Shown one piece after another: positions 1 to 8,800 of a DNA stretch of 43,078 nt. Position 1 is the stretch's first letter. Each line of letters begins with the position of its first letter. The notes beneath the pieces were generated by a model. It saw only the letters and a program-made list of their open reading frames with translations, ran no database searches and had not been told where the DNA came from. A program made the translations under genes and the position numbers. The DNA comes from Fragilaria crotonensis (taxonomy: Eukaryota; Bacillariophyta; Fragilariophyceae; Fragilariales; Fragilariaceae), in assembly GCA_022925895.1 (NCBI GenBank), contig JAKSYS010000539.1:1-43078 (forward strand). The letters run 5' to 3'.

Positions 1-1130
1 ATACTAAACACAACCGGGGTACAGTTGGGTTGTCTTGTGCTCATTTGGTAGTCTAATTAGTGCCCGATTAGCGCCACCAGGCCACAGCCACTGGCCACGC
101 ATGTCACCCTGGTATGTCAGTATGCTTGATCCTTCGGTACTTTGTGTACTTGTACACAGGTAGTACAATAGGCGATTTTCCGTGAGCAGAATACAACGTG
201 GTCATGCTGCATGGTTATTACTATTACATTGGTACCTGATAGCATGCTTTCGCCCTCTTGGCTCGGTGCTGCGTCTGATAAACTAAAATAAAACATAGAT
301 TAGTAGTCAACATCGTAATTTGGCGTACTAAGGAAGTGGGCGATGGAACATGGGAACATGGGCCATATAATCGACCGATAGAGACTGGTACAGGCCAGGG
401 GTTGCGATGTCACTTCCTCGCATCACGCGAAGTTAGCTGATATGTTATTCCAGCTGACTGAGTCATCTATCACTCAAGAACACAATTATAGTACATTAGG
501 GACCAGGTACTATCAGATGTCAGTAAACACCACAAGTCACATGCAGCACACTCTGTAAAAGGAACATTGCAGCCCATCAACACTGGTACTCATTGTACTG
601 CAATGAACCATTGTGTATGACAACATGTGCAGCATCATTTCTTGATGCCCAGGTGCAACCACCCTTGTCAATGACCATCTTAATGCAGCTCATGTTCCAA
701 ACCTCAGCATCATGTCCATTAGATTGAATGCTGAAAACAACCTCAGCTAATCTTGCAACATTCTGGCTGACGAGGTCTAAGGATCAAGTAAGTTCTGACT
801 GCTGCTATAACTCTTGAATTGATCACATCTATCAGGAAACTCCAAGAATTTTAATTGAACTACTATGCCCAACTGGTCAACCTCCCAACAATTGATACCA
901 AGGGGGGCTGGCTGGCCAAGGACGATGAAAGCCATACTAGTAAGAAACATGTATCTTTGCTGCTTGCTTGGAGGGGAGCCCCTGGCATACTACAAAGTTT
1001 GCGATGATGAAAAATGGTGCTTGCCCCCACCACACCAGATCCTTAAAAATGATCAGAGGACTGTCCATGGATATGAGAGGATTGCAGGTGCACCACAATA
1101 ACCCCTAACACTTTGAATGCCAAGGTCTTA
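1..1130. other. Gene-free stretch
   Basis: I see no convincing gene, RNA gene or transposon ends here. The only open frame of note (865-1101, 78 codons) has no recognisable domain or compositional bias and is probably chance. The sequence is AT-rich with many CA/TG-rich words. It ends where the TIR of the Harbinger-like element begins. Confidence 0.6.
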
Positions 1131-2713
1131 GGAGGGAGTGTCCATAACTGAAGTTTTTGATCGAAGTTCCCAAGTTTCCAAGGGCTCATTGCCAGTTCCT
1201 TTGTAACTCAACCTCAATCAACCTTTTGGCAGGACTCATCTGAGGCAGACTTGGATGTCCAAGTCCGCCTCAACTTTCTGTCCAAGAAGTCAATGTATCA
1301 AAGTTTGATATCCTAATGAGTTGCTACAGTTTTGACCATTCATCCTGACTTGTTCCTTTCGCAAACAACAACAAGTACTCTAGATTGGGCATCAACAAAA
1401 CCTAACTTTGTCCGGACTTACAATCAACTCTTGTCATTAAGTTCTGTTCCTTTGGGAATCACCACCGCAGAGAAAGACAATGTACAGGAGCCTTGACAAT
1501 GCCTTCCCAAACCTTGCCGGCAGTAGTTTAGACATCTCGACTCTCTTGATACCTTGACTTCAAGCATTTTGTCAAGACGGTCCTGGTGCTCTTGCTCTCG
1601 CCAATTTATGATTCGTTTGCACAAGGACCAGTCTCAAGTCTTGCAATCGATCAGCCTCGAATATCGCAACAAAGGAAAATCCGCTCCAAAGCTTGTCAGC
1701 TCCCATAATTTGTGCCACAACAAGTGACGGGAACAAGTGGAGCAATGGTCGGAATTCGGACGCGGTTGTGAGCTGAAAAGTGCTGGTGTGACGGAATTTG
1801 GACACGATTGTAAGCATTGAAAAGGGCTGCAGCATCCTATGTCCTTTGATAGCTACAGAAATTCCCTAATGTAATTGAATGTGAATTGGTGACTAGTTGA
1901 AGGTGCAAATTGGCGGTCATATGTTGGTAATTCGGTGGGAAATGCAGTGAGTGACGTGCATCCTCCTGCATGACGAGTCGGTAACTCCTTCACAGGAGGA
2001 TTGGTGGCTGATCAATGGCCCCCAAACAATGTAAGGATGGTCTTCGCTTCGCGGCCAAAGAAAAAGAAGCTCTCCCCGAGGGAGCTTTGATGCCCTTAAC
2101 ATGGGCCTTTTTAGGTTTGGTGTTGGAACAGACGACGATTGCAGTGGCAAGGTCCACTAATAGCCTGCTAGTAGAAACAAAGCAGACGTAAGGACTAGTC
2201 TTGTTCTTTACTATCTTTTGCCTCTTTCCGGCGGTTACTAGGTCGGAATCGTTGTTCACTCTCATTTTCGCTCGGCACTGTCTGATCGATGTCGGCATTG
2301 CCTCGTCGAGTTGCTCAGTCGTCAACGCGACATGTGAATTGCTAAATATTCATGTCAAGAGTCAAGATGCACCTGCCTTGAGGTGGTAGGTCTATCGGCA
2401 TCGGATGTGCTCCATTTTGTCCGCATATGACACTAGCCTTCACATCCGAGTTTTCTCAGATATAAGCGTGGTGATCTTCAAGATGTGTAAGACAAGATTG
2501 TTGCAAAAAATGCTGAACATCAGTGGTACTCACCTTCGATCAACTATTTGAAACTTGGGAGCTCAAAACTTGGACACTTCAATCCAAGTTTCTTGCATGG
2601 AAAACACTCGGGGGGAGGAGACAATCAAACTTAAAATCATCTAGTTATGCGCCCTTGGAACTCTGTTGAAAGAAGAAATTTGGATCAAAGTTTCTTGTAT
2701 GGAGGACACTCCC
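1131..2713. mobile_element. Non-autonomous PIF/Harbinger-like element
   Basis: The ends form an imperfect inverted repeat. The left end (1134 on) reads GGGAGTGTCCATA, and the right end read backwards from 2713 starts GGGAGTGTCC followed by TCCATA. About 50 bp further in, both arms carry a TTCCAAGGGC block. TTA flanks each end (1128-1130 and 2714-2716), matching Harbinger target choice, but the left end has an extra GGA, so the exact boundary is uncertain (TTAGGA versus TTAGAA is the alternative flank). The subterminal words CCCAAGTT and CCAAGGG also occur in the ends of the autonomous Harbinger element at 15929-19622, which suggests kinship. No transposase is recognisable inside. A second copy of the right terminus lies at about 2580-2620. 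Confidence 0.55.
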
Positions 2714-2970
2714 TTAGAAATGTAAGCATCCTCCAATGGCATGATGAAGAGAAAGGCCAGCCAGAGTCTGATACTTGACACTCAACCTCACAAATTAAGA
2801 ATGTTTGTGAAACTCATATCAACAAGCATCTTTGCCCAGAACATGTATGCACAAGGTGATTTTGAGGGCAATTAGTATCTGTCCTTAGCAGGAACCTGGA
2901 ATTGTGGGCCATCAAAAGTGTCAACATGATGCTGACAAGACTGACATGTAGCTACTACAAGGCTACTCAT

Positions 2971-3291
2971 CAGAGACGGGAATTTCAAACCCAGCCCACC
3001 CAAACCCACGGCCCACCCAAACCCATTGGGTTAAGGGTGGGTTTTGGGTGAGCTCAGGACTTCATGGGTGGGTCTGGGTGGGCCGGCAAATCATAGCAAA
3101 AAATGACAGTAGATGTTTGCTACCGGTAGTAGTAGAAACATATACTCCAGTACTAACTACTGGGTTTGGGTGGGTTTGGGTAGGTCTTGGTAGATCGTAT
3201 GGGTTCTGGGTGGGTTTGGGCTGGTACTTCCGTGAGCGTAGCTTTACGTGGGTACCCATGGGTTTGATATTTTCAGAAATTCCCGTCTCTG
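2971..3291. mobile_element. hAT-type MITE with 8-bp target duplication
   Basis: A 321-bp element whose ends read CAGAGACGGGAATTTC on the left and the reverse complement GAAATTCCCGTCTCTG on the right. It is flanked by a perfect 8-bp direct repeat CTACTCAT at 2963-2970 and 3292-3299. An 8-bp duplication and a 5'-CAG terminus are hAT hallmarks. There is no room for a transposase. The interior is made of degenerate GGGTTTGGGTGGG-like words, on the minus strand near the left end (2990-3025) and on the plus strand on the right (3045-3265), so the whole can fold back on itself. The G-rich plus-strand half has G-quadruplex potential. Confidence 0.85.
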
Positions 3292-3299
3292 CTACTCAT

Positions 3300-4666
3300 C
3301 ACAAATCCAACAAGCATGCTTGACAGCAGCTCCTTTGCATTGAGTGGAGGGATGTTTCCATGGTGTCCTGGGAATGTCTTGCTGACCTCAAGGATTCCAG
3401 AATAGTATGCAACCTTACATGGCATCATCTTATAGCCAGCAGCACTTGCTTGGCGCTGGATGCAATACCAAATACAATGCAAGAGTCATATAATCATTGT
3501 GCTAGCATAGTACAGCCTGCAGTCTGCCAGTGCATCCATCCAAAAGCATCTAGCAATTACATGCATCACTTTGGATGGGAATAATGTAACGCAGATAATG
3601 ATGTGTGGGAGTAAGAGCAACAAGGAAGTGCAACCTGAGGATGACAACAACAACTGCTACCCAAAATGCTTGTTATAATTGCATTACCTCAGCCTATTTG
3701 CATTTGACCCATATGACACGAATTTTATCCCACCAATCATGAAGGCATCCTTGGTCAATTGGGTTCCAACAAAGTTGTATGTGACGGGGTTGCCAATGAC
3801 CAACAACAGTATGCCACCGTGTATGCTGCATATGCAGCACTGTTGTTTCATGCACACCTGAATTTTGGAGTTAGCTGAGCATACTCAGTGGCATCTTGAA
3901 TAAAGAAATGTTAATGAGGAAAATGCCACCCTGCCTGCTTGCAGAAGCAAAATTATGACTACAGCAGTCGATTAGCAATACAGTTGGGAGATGTATCATA
4001 TTGAATAGCACATGGCAGAGTTAACAAGATTGAAATATTAACCATAACAAAAATCTGAGTGTAACAAATACTGCATGGGAAGATGGGAAGTGAGGATGGC
4101 AGGCATGTGAATTTGAAAATAGCTGTACAATTGGTGACCTTGATACTGTATATTGAGCAAATTACTGGGTTTCTTGAGCAAGGGTTTTACCAGTACAGGT
4201 ACGTATGCATAGTTGGTGTAGCAGTCACTTCGAGAAATATGGGCAAATGGCAGACGTTTTTCTTCTCTCTCTGCATCGTCTCATGGACAATCTGGAAACT
4301 GGACAACTGGACAACTACGACGGAGAACAAACTCGAAACTAAAAAAAGAAAAGGACACCTAAAAATCTTCTATTCGCCTGAAATGCCACTGGAGTACATG
4401 TACCGTCTACTTGTACCATACCACGACTATGATTTTTGAATTTCGGTCATTGTTCGAGGAGTTCGCACCTTGTATGATAGACGCTTACTATACTCGTACC
4501 TGGTGTACCTGGTAGTACATACCTTGTACCAGTAGCGTTGTCAAACCGATACATATATACACAGTGTGCAGTACCCTGGTACTCATATCATATATGTTCA
4601 TAGCGATAACAGACACGAGTTGCAGGTTGCAGGTTGCAGGTTGCAGGTCAGAGTGTTGGAAAGGTA
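3300..4666. other. Gene-free stretch
   Basis: No gene is supported. Open frames of 60-118 codons (for example 4083-4439) have no recognisable domain or homology signal I can name. The segment 4490-4580 is rich in GGTACC/GTACC words like other intergenic DNA in this window, and a short tandem repeat sits at 4619-4648. Confidence 0.5.
4619..4648. repeat. 7-bp tandem repeat (GTTGCAG)4
   Basis: Four consecutive copies of GTTGCAG are directly visible, just upstream of the TA-flanked MITE that begins at 4667. This is a simple short tandem array with no evident function. Confidence 0.9.
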
Positions 4667-5403
4667 CCAGTTAAAAATGGCTTTGAGTCATTAAAAAACA
4701 CCATGTTGGACTAAAAAGTTCTCAATGAAAATCTGACGCAATGCAATCAACTTCAAGTGCCACACATGTCGATCATGCTTTATGCTTCATCATGGTTGAA
4801 TCATTTCTATACTGGACAAAGAATTCATGAAGATATTGATGCTTTTAGAAGCGTCGTTCTCGGTTTAATGGCTCTAAGCAATTTACTCGTTTATATATAT
4901 ACCTGAATATTTTTCAATATTTGTCCGTTGAGTTTTTTTACCCCATTCAACATAATCTCATCATCGTCGTCATCCAATTTCTTTGTACTGCTACGCTGAT
5001 TCTACGTCGCAATTTGGTAACACGCCAAAACCTAATATAATTCATCACGTGAAGTACATGGCGTGGGAACTACAGTTAAGCAGCTATCTATATTTCTCGC
5101 AATGATTAAAAAAAATACTGCATGGAATGTCTACATAAAATTGGTGGCCCGGCTCAATGGTGGAAAATTTGAGATGTGCAAAATCTCCGAGGTACCAACA
5201 TCCAGTGCGTTCAGCAAAACCGCGGCTTCCAAAATGCCTGTTTTGCACTGCAAAGGAAAGTAGGTGCACATGGCAAGGAACGTCATTGCCGTATGTGAAG
5301 CGGTAATTAGAATGATATTGAGCACCTTTTTTGTAGAGGTCGTGAAAATTACACCATTTAGTGGCTCAATTTTTTTTAAGGGCTCAAAGCCATTTTTAAC
5401 TGG
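4667..5403. mobile_element. TA-flanked MITE, Tc1/mariner-like
   Basis: A 737-bp element with inverted ends. Both begin CCAGTTAAAAATGGCTTTG; identity runs 21 bp without mismatch and continues to about 32 bp with two mismatches, ending in an A-run. TA dinucleotides flank both sides (4665-4666 and 5404-5405), as expected for Tc1/mariner-type insertion. The interior encodes no recognisable transposase. It is AT-rich on the left and contains unrelated unique sequence. The right end lies about 330 bp upstream of the SCYL1-like start codon, so it may overlap that gene's promoter. Confidence 0.8.
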
Positions 5404-5405
5404 TA

Positions 5406-5736
5406 GCATCATAGGATTACGCATGCATCGTATTAGGACACGATGACGTAGTACTACCGGTACTGTACCAGGGTACCAGGTACTGGAGTACCTGGTAGCG
5501 GGAGGCGGGAAATATGCATTTGTATTGTATGCATATGTGAAGGCGTACACCGGGTACAGTAGAAGTACTGTGCGCGCTCATCCGAGGCCCCAAGGATGCG
5601 CATGATAGTGTTGTCCATTGTTTGTCTATGATACACACGCCGCCGTGAGTCGTCTTCGTGTTGCTGGTCTCCGCTGCCTCCCGTCCCCCGTCTCGAGGCC
5701 TATTATCCGTTATTGCTTTTATTCACTTCTGTGTAG
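5406..5736 (+). promoter_or_regulatory. Upstream region of the SCYL1-like gene
   Basis: This is the 331 bp between the MITE and the ATG at 5737. It includes a GTAC-rich palindromic patch at about 5450-5490 (GGTACC and TACTGGAGTACC words). No TATA box or other defined element can be called with confidence. The region nearest the ATG is pyrimidine-rich, as in many 5' leaders. It is marked as the likely promoter only by position. Confidence 0.3.
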
Positions 5737-7935
5737 ATGGGCAACTCCGCTTCCTCCCTTCCCTATTCCATCGGAGACAAGAAACCAAACGACGATGGAT
5801 GCTGGGCAGTCCATGATGGCAGTCAAAAGTCTGATGGCGCGCAAGTGACAGTTTTTCAAGCTCAGAAGCCTCAACTCGCCAAGGAAGGTTTTCGCGGAAA
5901 TCCGTCTGAGAAACAGATCTTTGTGGCTCATCACCACTTTGTCATGGCGAAGAAACTGCGCCACCCTTACATTTTGCAAGTATTAGCGACTTTGGATACA
6001 GACGCGCCCTCGAATGAAGAACCAGCCAACACGCAGGCTATGGCTACTAGTGGAGCCTACATTATTGTTACCGAACCCTGCAAGCCTCTCCAAGATTGGT
6101 TGATTGAGGATTCTCCAAATCCCGATCAACTTGCCTGGGGTTTGCAGTGCATTGTCCAAGCCTTGTGCTTTGTCCATACTGGTGCTCAACTTGCACACGG
6201 AATAGTCACTCCCAAATCGTTCTGGGTTACGCCCAGTGGAGATGTCAAGTTATGGAATTTTGGTATCGTGACGCCCATTGGCGTTGCCGATGGAGGTGGT
6301 GGTCCTTCACAACATTTTCGACAATATGAGGCATTCGTTACTCCACAAGCCTATCGCAGCCCGGAACGGGTCAAGGCACAATGGGAGGCGCTGGCAACAA
6401 ATCCCGTTCATTGTATGGATGCCTATTCGTTGGCAATTCTGATTAGTGATTATTTCCATGGCGATATCCCTGGTCCCCTCCAAAAGGCATCCCAACGACT
6501 CATGACACCTTCCCTCAAGATGAGACCACGATTGGGCCCACTCCTCAAATGCCCTATCTTTGAAACACCATACGCCAAGTTGCTACAAGAGCTGATGGAG
6601 ATACCGATTCAACCGGTTGATCAAAAGTTAAGATTTTGGCAGTCTCTCAATATGGAAACTATGGATCCGTCAGTCGCGCAATTCAAGGTTCTTCCACTGA
6701 TCCAGAGTACCATTAAGACTATCTGTTCCTCTGAGGCGATGTTGTCCCAGGACTTATACCGTCGAGAAGTTTTGGCCATGCTGACGCCCCTTTTCTATAT
6801 ATCGGAAAATATTTTGGAGAAGGATGATATCGCAAAGGCTCTCTCGCCTCTAATGCAGCTCTTGTTTTCTGTTAAAGATCGAGGTGTTCGTGGCTCACTC
6901 TTGGGCAAGACTCCGCTATTTGCCTCGCATCTGTCCAAACAGGATTTGAATACACTAGTCTTCGAACCGCTCTGTTCTGGATTTGCCGATTCCAGCGATG
7001 CCCTCCGAGAACTAACCCTCAAAGCAACCTTCGTCTTGGTTTCTCACCTATACCCCCCTAACGTTGAGAAATTGAGTCGATACCTGGTGCGACTCCAAAG
7101 TGACACCTCGCCTGGAATTCGAGCGCATACCATGATCATGATTCCGCAGCTTGCACCCCATCTCAGCGAAGTGGCACGACAGAAGTTATTACTCCCCGCA
7201 TTTGCGCGAGCCTCCAAGGATCCTCATCCCCCCTGCCGTTTAGCGAGTTTGCGATCGACCACCCTATGTCAAGAATACTTCACACTGGACGAGTTGGCAA
7301 CCAAGGTGTTGCCAGGATGCATGCCACTTGTGTTGGATGGCGTCGGTGACGTACGTTCCGCGGCGTTTGAAGTGATTGAAGAGTTCCTGGGAAAGTTGAA
7401 AGCCGCACACAAGGAGAGATCAGTCGGAGAAGTTAGTGGTGCAGTCTCGTCTGTGGCGAGTCAAATGCCAGTTCTGCCGTCGGCAGCAGCTCAACCATCC
7501 GCATCCGCATCGGTGGCGGCGGTGGCGGCTCCTAGTAGTGGCAGCTATTTGGGTGGTCTATCCGGGTGGTACAGCAGTACGTCTGCTGCCGCTCCAACGC
7601 CCCCACCCCCACGACCAGTTGTTCCTCCAACACAAGTGCGAAGCACTCCCGTCGCAAAACCAGCCACGCCAAAATTTTCTTCTATCAGCATCGGGGGCGA
7701 AACATTGGGTGCAAGTGGGGGATGGGATGATGATGACGACGACTTGGGCCTGGATGACAACGAGGAGGAGGACGTGTTCGCATCAATTGGCATGAATAGT
7801 AAGAAGGCCACGTCAACGTCGAGTGGAGGCAAATTAATCATGAAGAAGGCGGTTGTGACATCAAGTAAAGTGAAGAAAGCAGATGTGAAAAAGCTATCCC
7901 TCGACGATGAGTTCGACGGGTGGGATGATTTTTAA
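5737..7935 (+). CDS. SCY1-like pseudokinase (SCYL1/NTKL family)
   Basis: An intact single-exon gene for 732 residues. SCYL1-type proteins bind COPI coat and act in Golgi-ER membrane traffic and tRNA export; this role is inferred from the family. The N-terminus MGNSASSLPY matches the family and is a good N-myristoylation signal (Gly2, Ser6). Residues about 20-300 form a kinase-like domain that looks inactive: the catalytic-loop position reads AHGIVTPKSFW (from residue 153) instead of HRD-K-N, and the DFG position reads WNFG (173-176). Residues about 330-560 are helical HEAT-like repeats. Residues 570-660 are Ala/Ser/Pro-rich linker. The tail has two acidic tryptophan motifs, GGWDDDDDD and the C-terminal DGWDDF. 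The animal C-terminal RKLD coat signal is absent. The start is fixed by the family N-terminus. Confidence 0.93.
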   Translation: MGNSASSLPYSIGDKKPNDDGCWAVHDGSQKSDGAQVTVFQAQKPQLAKEGFRGNPSEKQIFVAHHHFVMAKKLRHPYILQVLATLDTDAPSNEEPANTQAMATSGAYIIVTEPCKPLQDWLIEDSPNPDQLAWGLQCIVQALCFVHTGAQLAHGIVTPKSFWVTPSGDVKLWNFGIVTPIGVADGGGGPSQHFRQYEAFVTPQAYRSPERVKAQWEALATNPVHCMDAYSLAILISDYFHGDIPGPLQKASQRLMTPSLKMRPRLGPLLKCPIFETPYAKLLQELMEIPIQPVDQKLRFWQSLNMETMDPSVAQFKVLPLIQSTIKTICSSEAMLSQDLYRREVLAMLTPLFYISENILEKDDIAKALSPLMQLLFSVKDRGVRGSLLGKTPLFASHLSKQDLNTLVFEPLCSGFADSSDALRELTLKATFVLVSHLYPPNVEKLSRYLVRLQSDTSPGIRAHTMIMIPQLAPHLSEVARQKLLLPAFARASKDPHPPCRLASLRSTTLCQEYFTLDELATKVLPGCMPLVLDGVGDVRSAAFEVIEEFLGKLKAAHKERSVGEVSGAVSSVASQMPVLPSAAAQPSASASVAAVAAPSSGSYLGGLSGWYSSTSAAAPTPPPPRPVVPPTQVRSTPVAKPATPKFSSISIGGETLGASGGWDDDDDDLGLDDNEEEDVFASIGMNSKKATSTSSGGKLIMKKAVVTSSKVKKADVKKLSLDDEFDGWDDF

Positions 7936-8115
7936 AGATAAGGGTGTCCTTGTTTGGGAGCCTAGTAATGTTGCCATGGTGCCTCTGTCCTTAAGAGTCT
8001 AGAACCGGTAGTAGAGTACTCCGGAGTTGGTTCTATTTGGAAACTACGAGTACATTGTACTCCAGAGTTCAATATATATGAAATATGACGTATTTTTCAT
8101 CCACTTGCTCGCAAT

Positions 8116-8155
8116 AATGAAGTTGTGTACACTGTACGCTGTACACAACTTCATT
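8116..8155. other. Perfect 15-bp hairpin downstream of SCYL1-like gene
   Basis: The arms AATGAAGTTGTGTAC (8116-8130) and GTACACAACTTCATT (8141-8155) are perfectly complementary around a 10-nt loop, and a T-run follows on the plus strand. It lies 181 bp after the SCYL1-like stop codon, so it may be in the 3' UTR or mark transcript end. Eukaryotic mRNA genes do not need such a hairpin, so the function is unknown. Confidence 0.6.
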
Positions 8156-8220
8156 TTTTACTACAGTAGTAGGATTACACCACAAATTTATTTCATTATT
8201 ACTGAAAAATCACATATATT

Positions 8221-8792
8221 CAGGGGTGTCCTATTTAAGGCGACCGGGCCGGCGCGCCTAGCAGCGCCTTAATTAGTTAATATAGGCGCTTTTTTGGACC
8301 TTCAAAAAGGCGGTGTAAGGCGGTTGGGGTTAGGGGTTAGGGTTTTGGGGATTTAGAGTTAAGGTTTATGACTGTACAGTGCAGCTGCAACGCTCATCCC
8401 CACTTCAGTCCATCAAGAAAATGAAACTGCCAACAGACCTCACAGCTCACCATGAACAATCATGGATGTAACTTCAATTGTTTCAGCTTTTTTCACTGCA
8501 ACAGTTGAGTTCCAAGTCCAAATTAAGCATCTGGCTACTGGCTACGGATATACTGGAGTACTGTACAATATGGTACTGTATCCATGTTTTTACTGTATGT
8601 TGTTTATAATCTACTGGAGTACTGTCGTACTATGCTACGAGAGTGCTCCGTACAAACTTACACGTACAATTCTACGCGATGGTATGTTTGTAGCGTAGAA
8701 TCTACAGGACCTTATTTAAGGCGCTTTTTCAAGGCTTCAAAAAGGCGATTGGCCCCAAAATTAAGGCGCCCGCCTTAAATAGGACACCCCTG
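8221..8792. mobile_element. hAT-type MITE carrying a telomere-like tract
   Basis: A 572-bp element with ends CAGGGGTGTCCTATTTAAGG on the left and its reverse complement on the right (at least 22 bp matching including the next GC-rich bases). It is flanked by a perfect 8-bp duplication CATATATT at 8213-8220 and 8793-8800. A CAGGGGTG terminus and 8-bp duplication are typical of hAT elements. The subterminal regions repeat AAGGCGC and AAAAAGGCG words in both orientations. There is no transposase inside. It is inserted 285 bp after the SCYL1-like stop codon. Confidence 0.88.
8320..8352 (+). repeat. Telomere-like G-rich tract inside MITE
   Basis: Degenerate TTAGGG-type words (GGTTGGGGTTAGGGG, then TTAGGGTTTTGGGG) run for about 33 bp inside the hAT MITE. 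TTAGGG is the usual telomeric repeat of stramenopiles. It is short and degenerate, so it is an interstitial telomere-like sequence rather than a real telomere. Confidence 0.75.
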
Positions 8793-8800
8793 CATATATT

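Noticed and set aside
865-1101. 78-codon frame starting with ATG
   Set aside because: No domain, ordinary length for chance, no bias or context; surrounding DNA is non-coding in character.
1990-2325. Minus-strand frame of about 111 codons inside the Harbinger-like element
   Set aside because: No ATG at the frame start and no similarity to transposase or companion protein that I can see; possibly a remnant but unsupported.
4083-4439. 118-codon frame with hydrophobic stretch
   Set aside because: Composition follows the AT-rich background, no motif, and no neighbouring signal; probably chance.
8320-8352. Real chromosome end or telomere fusion
   Set aside because: Only about 33 bp, degenerate, and contained within a transposon with a perfect target duplication.
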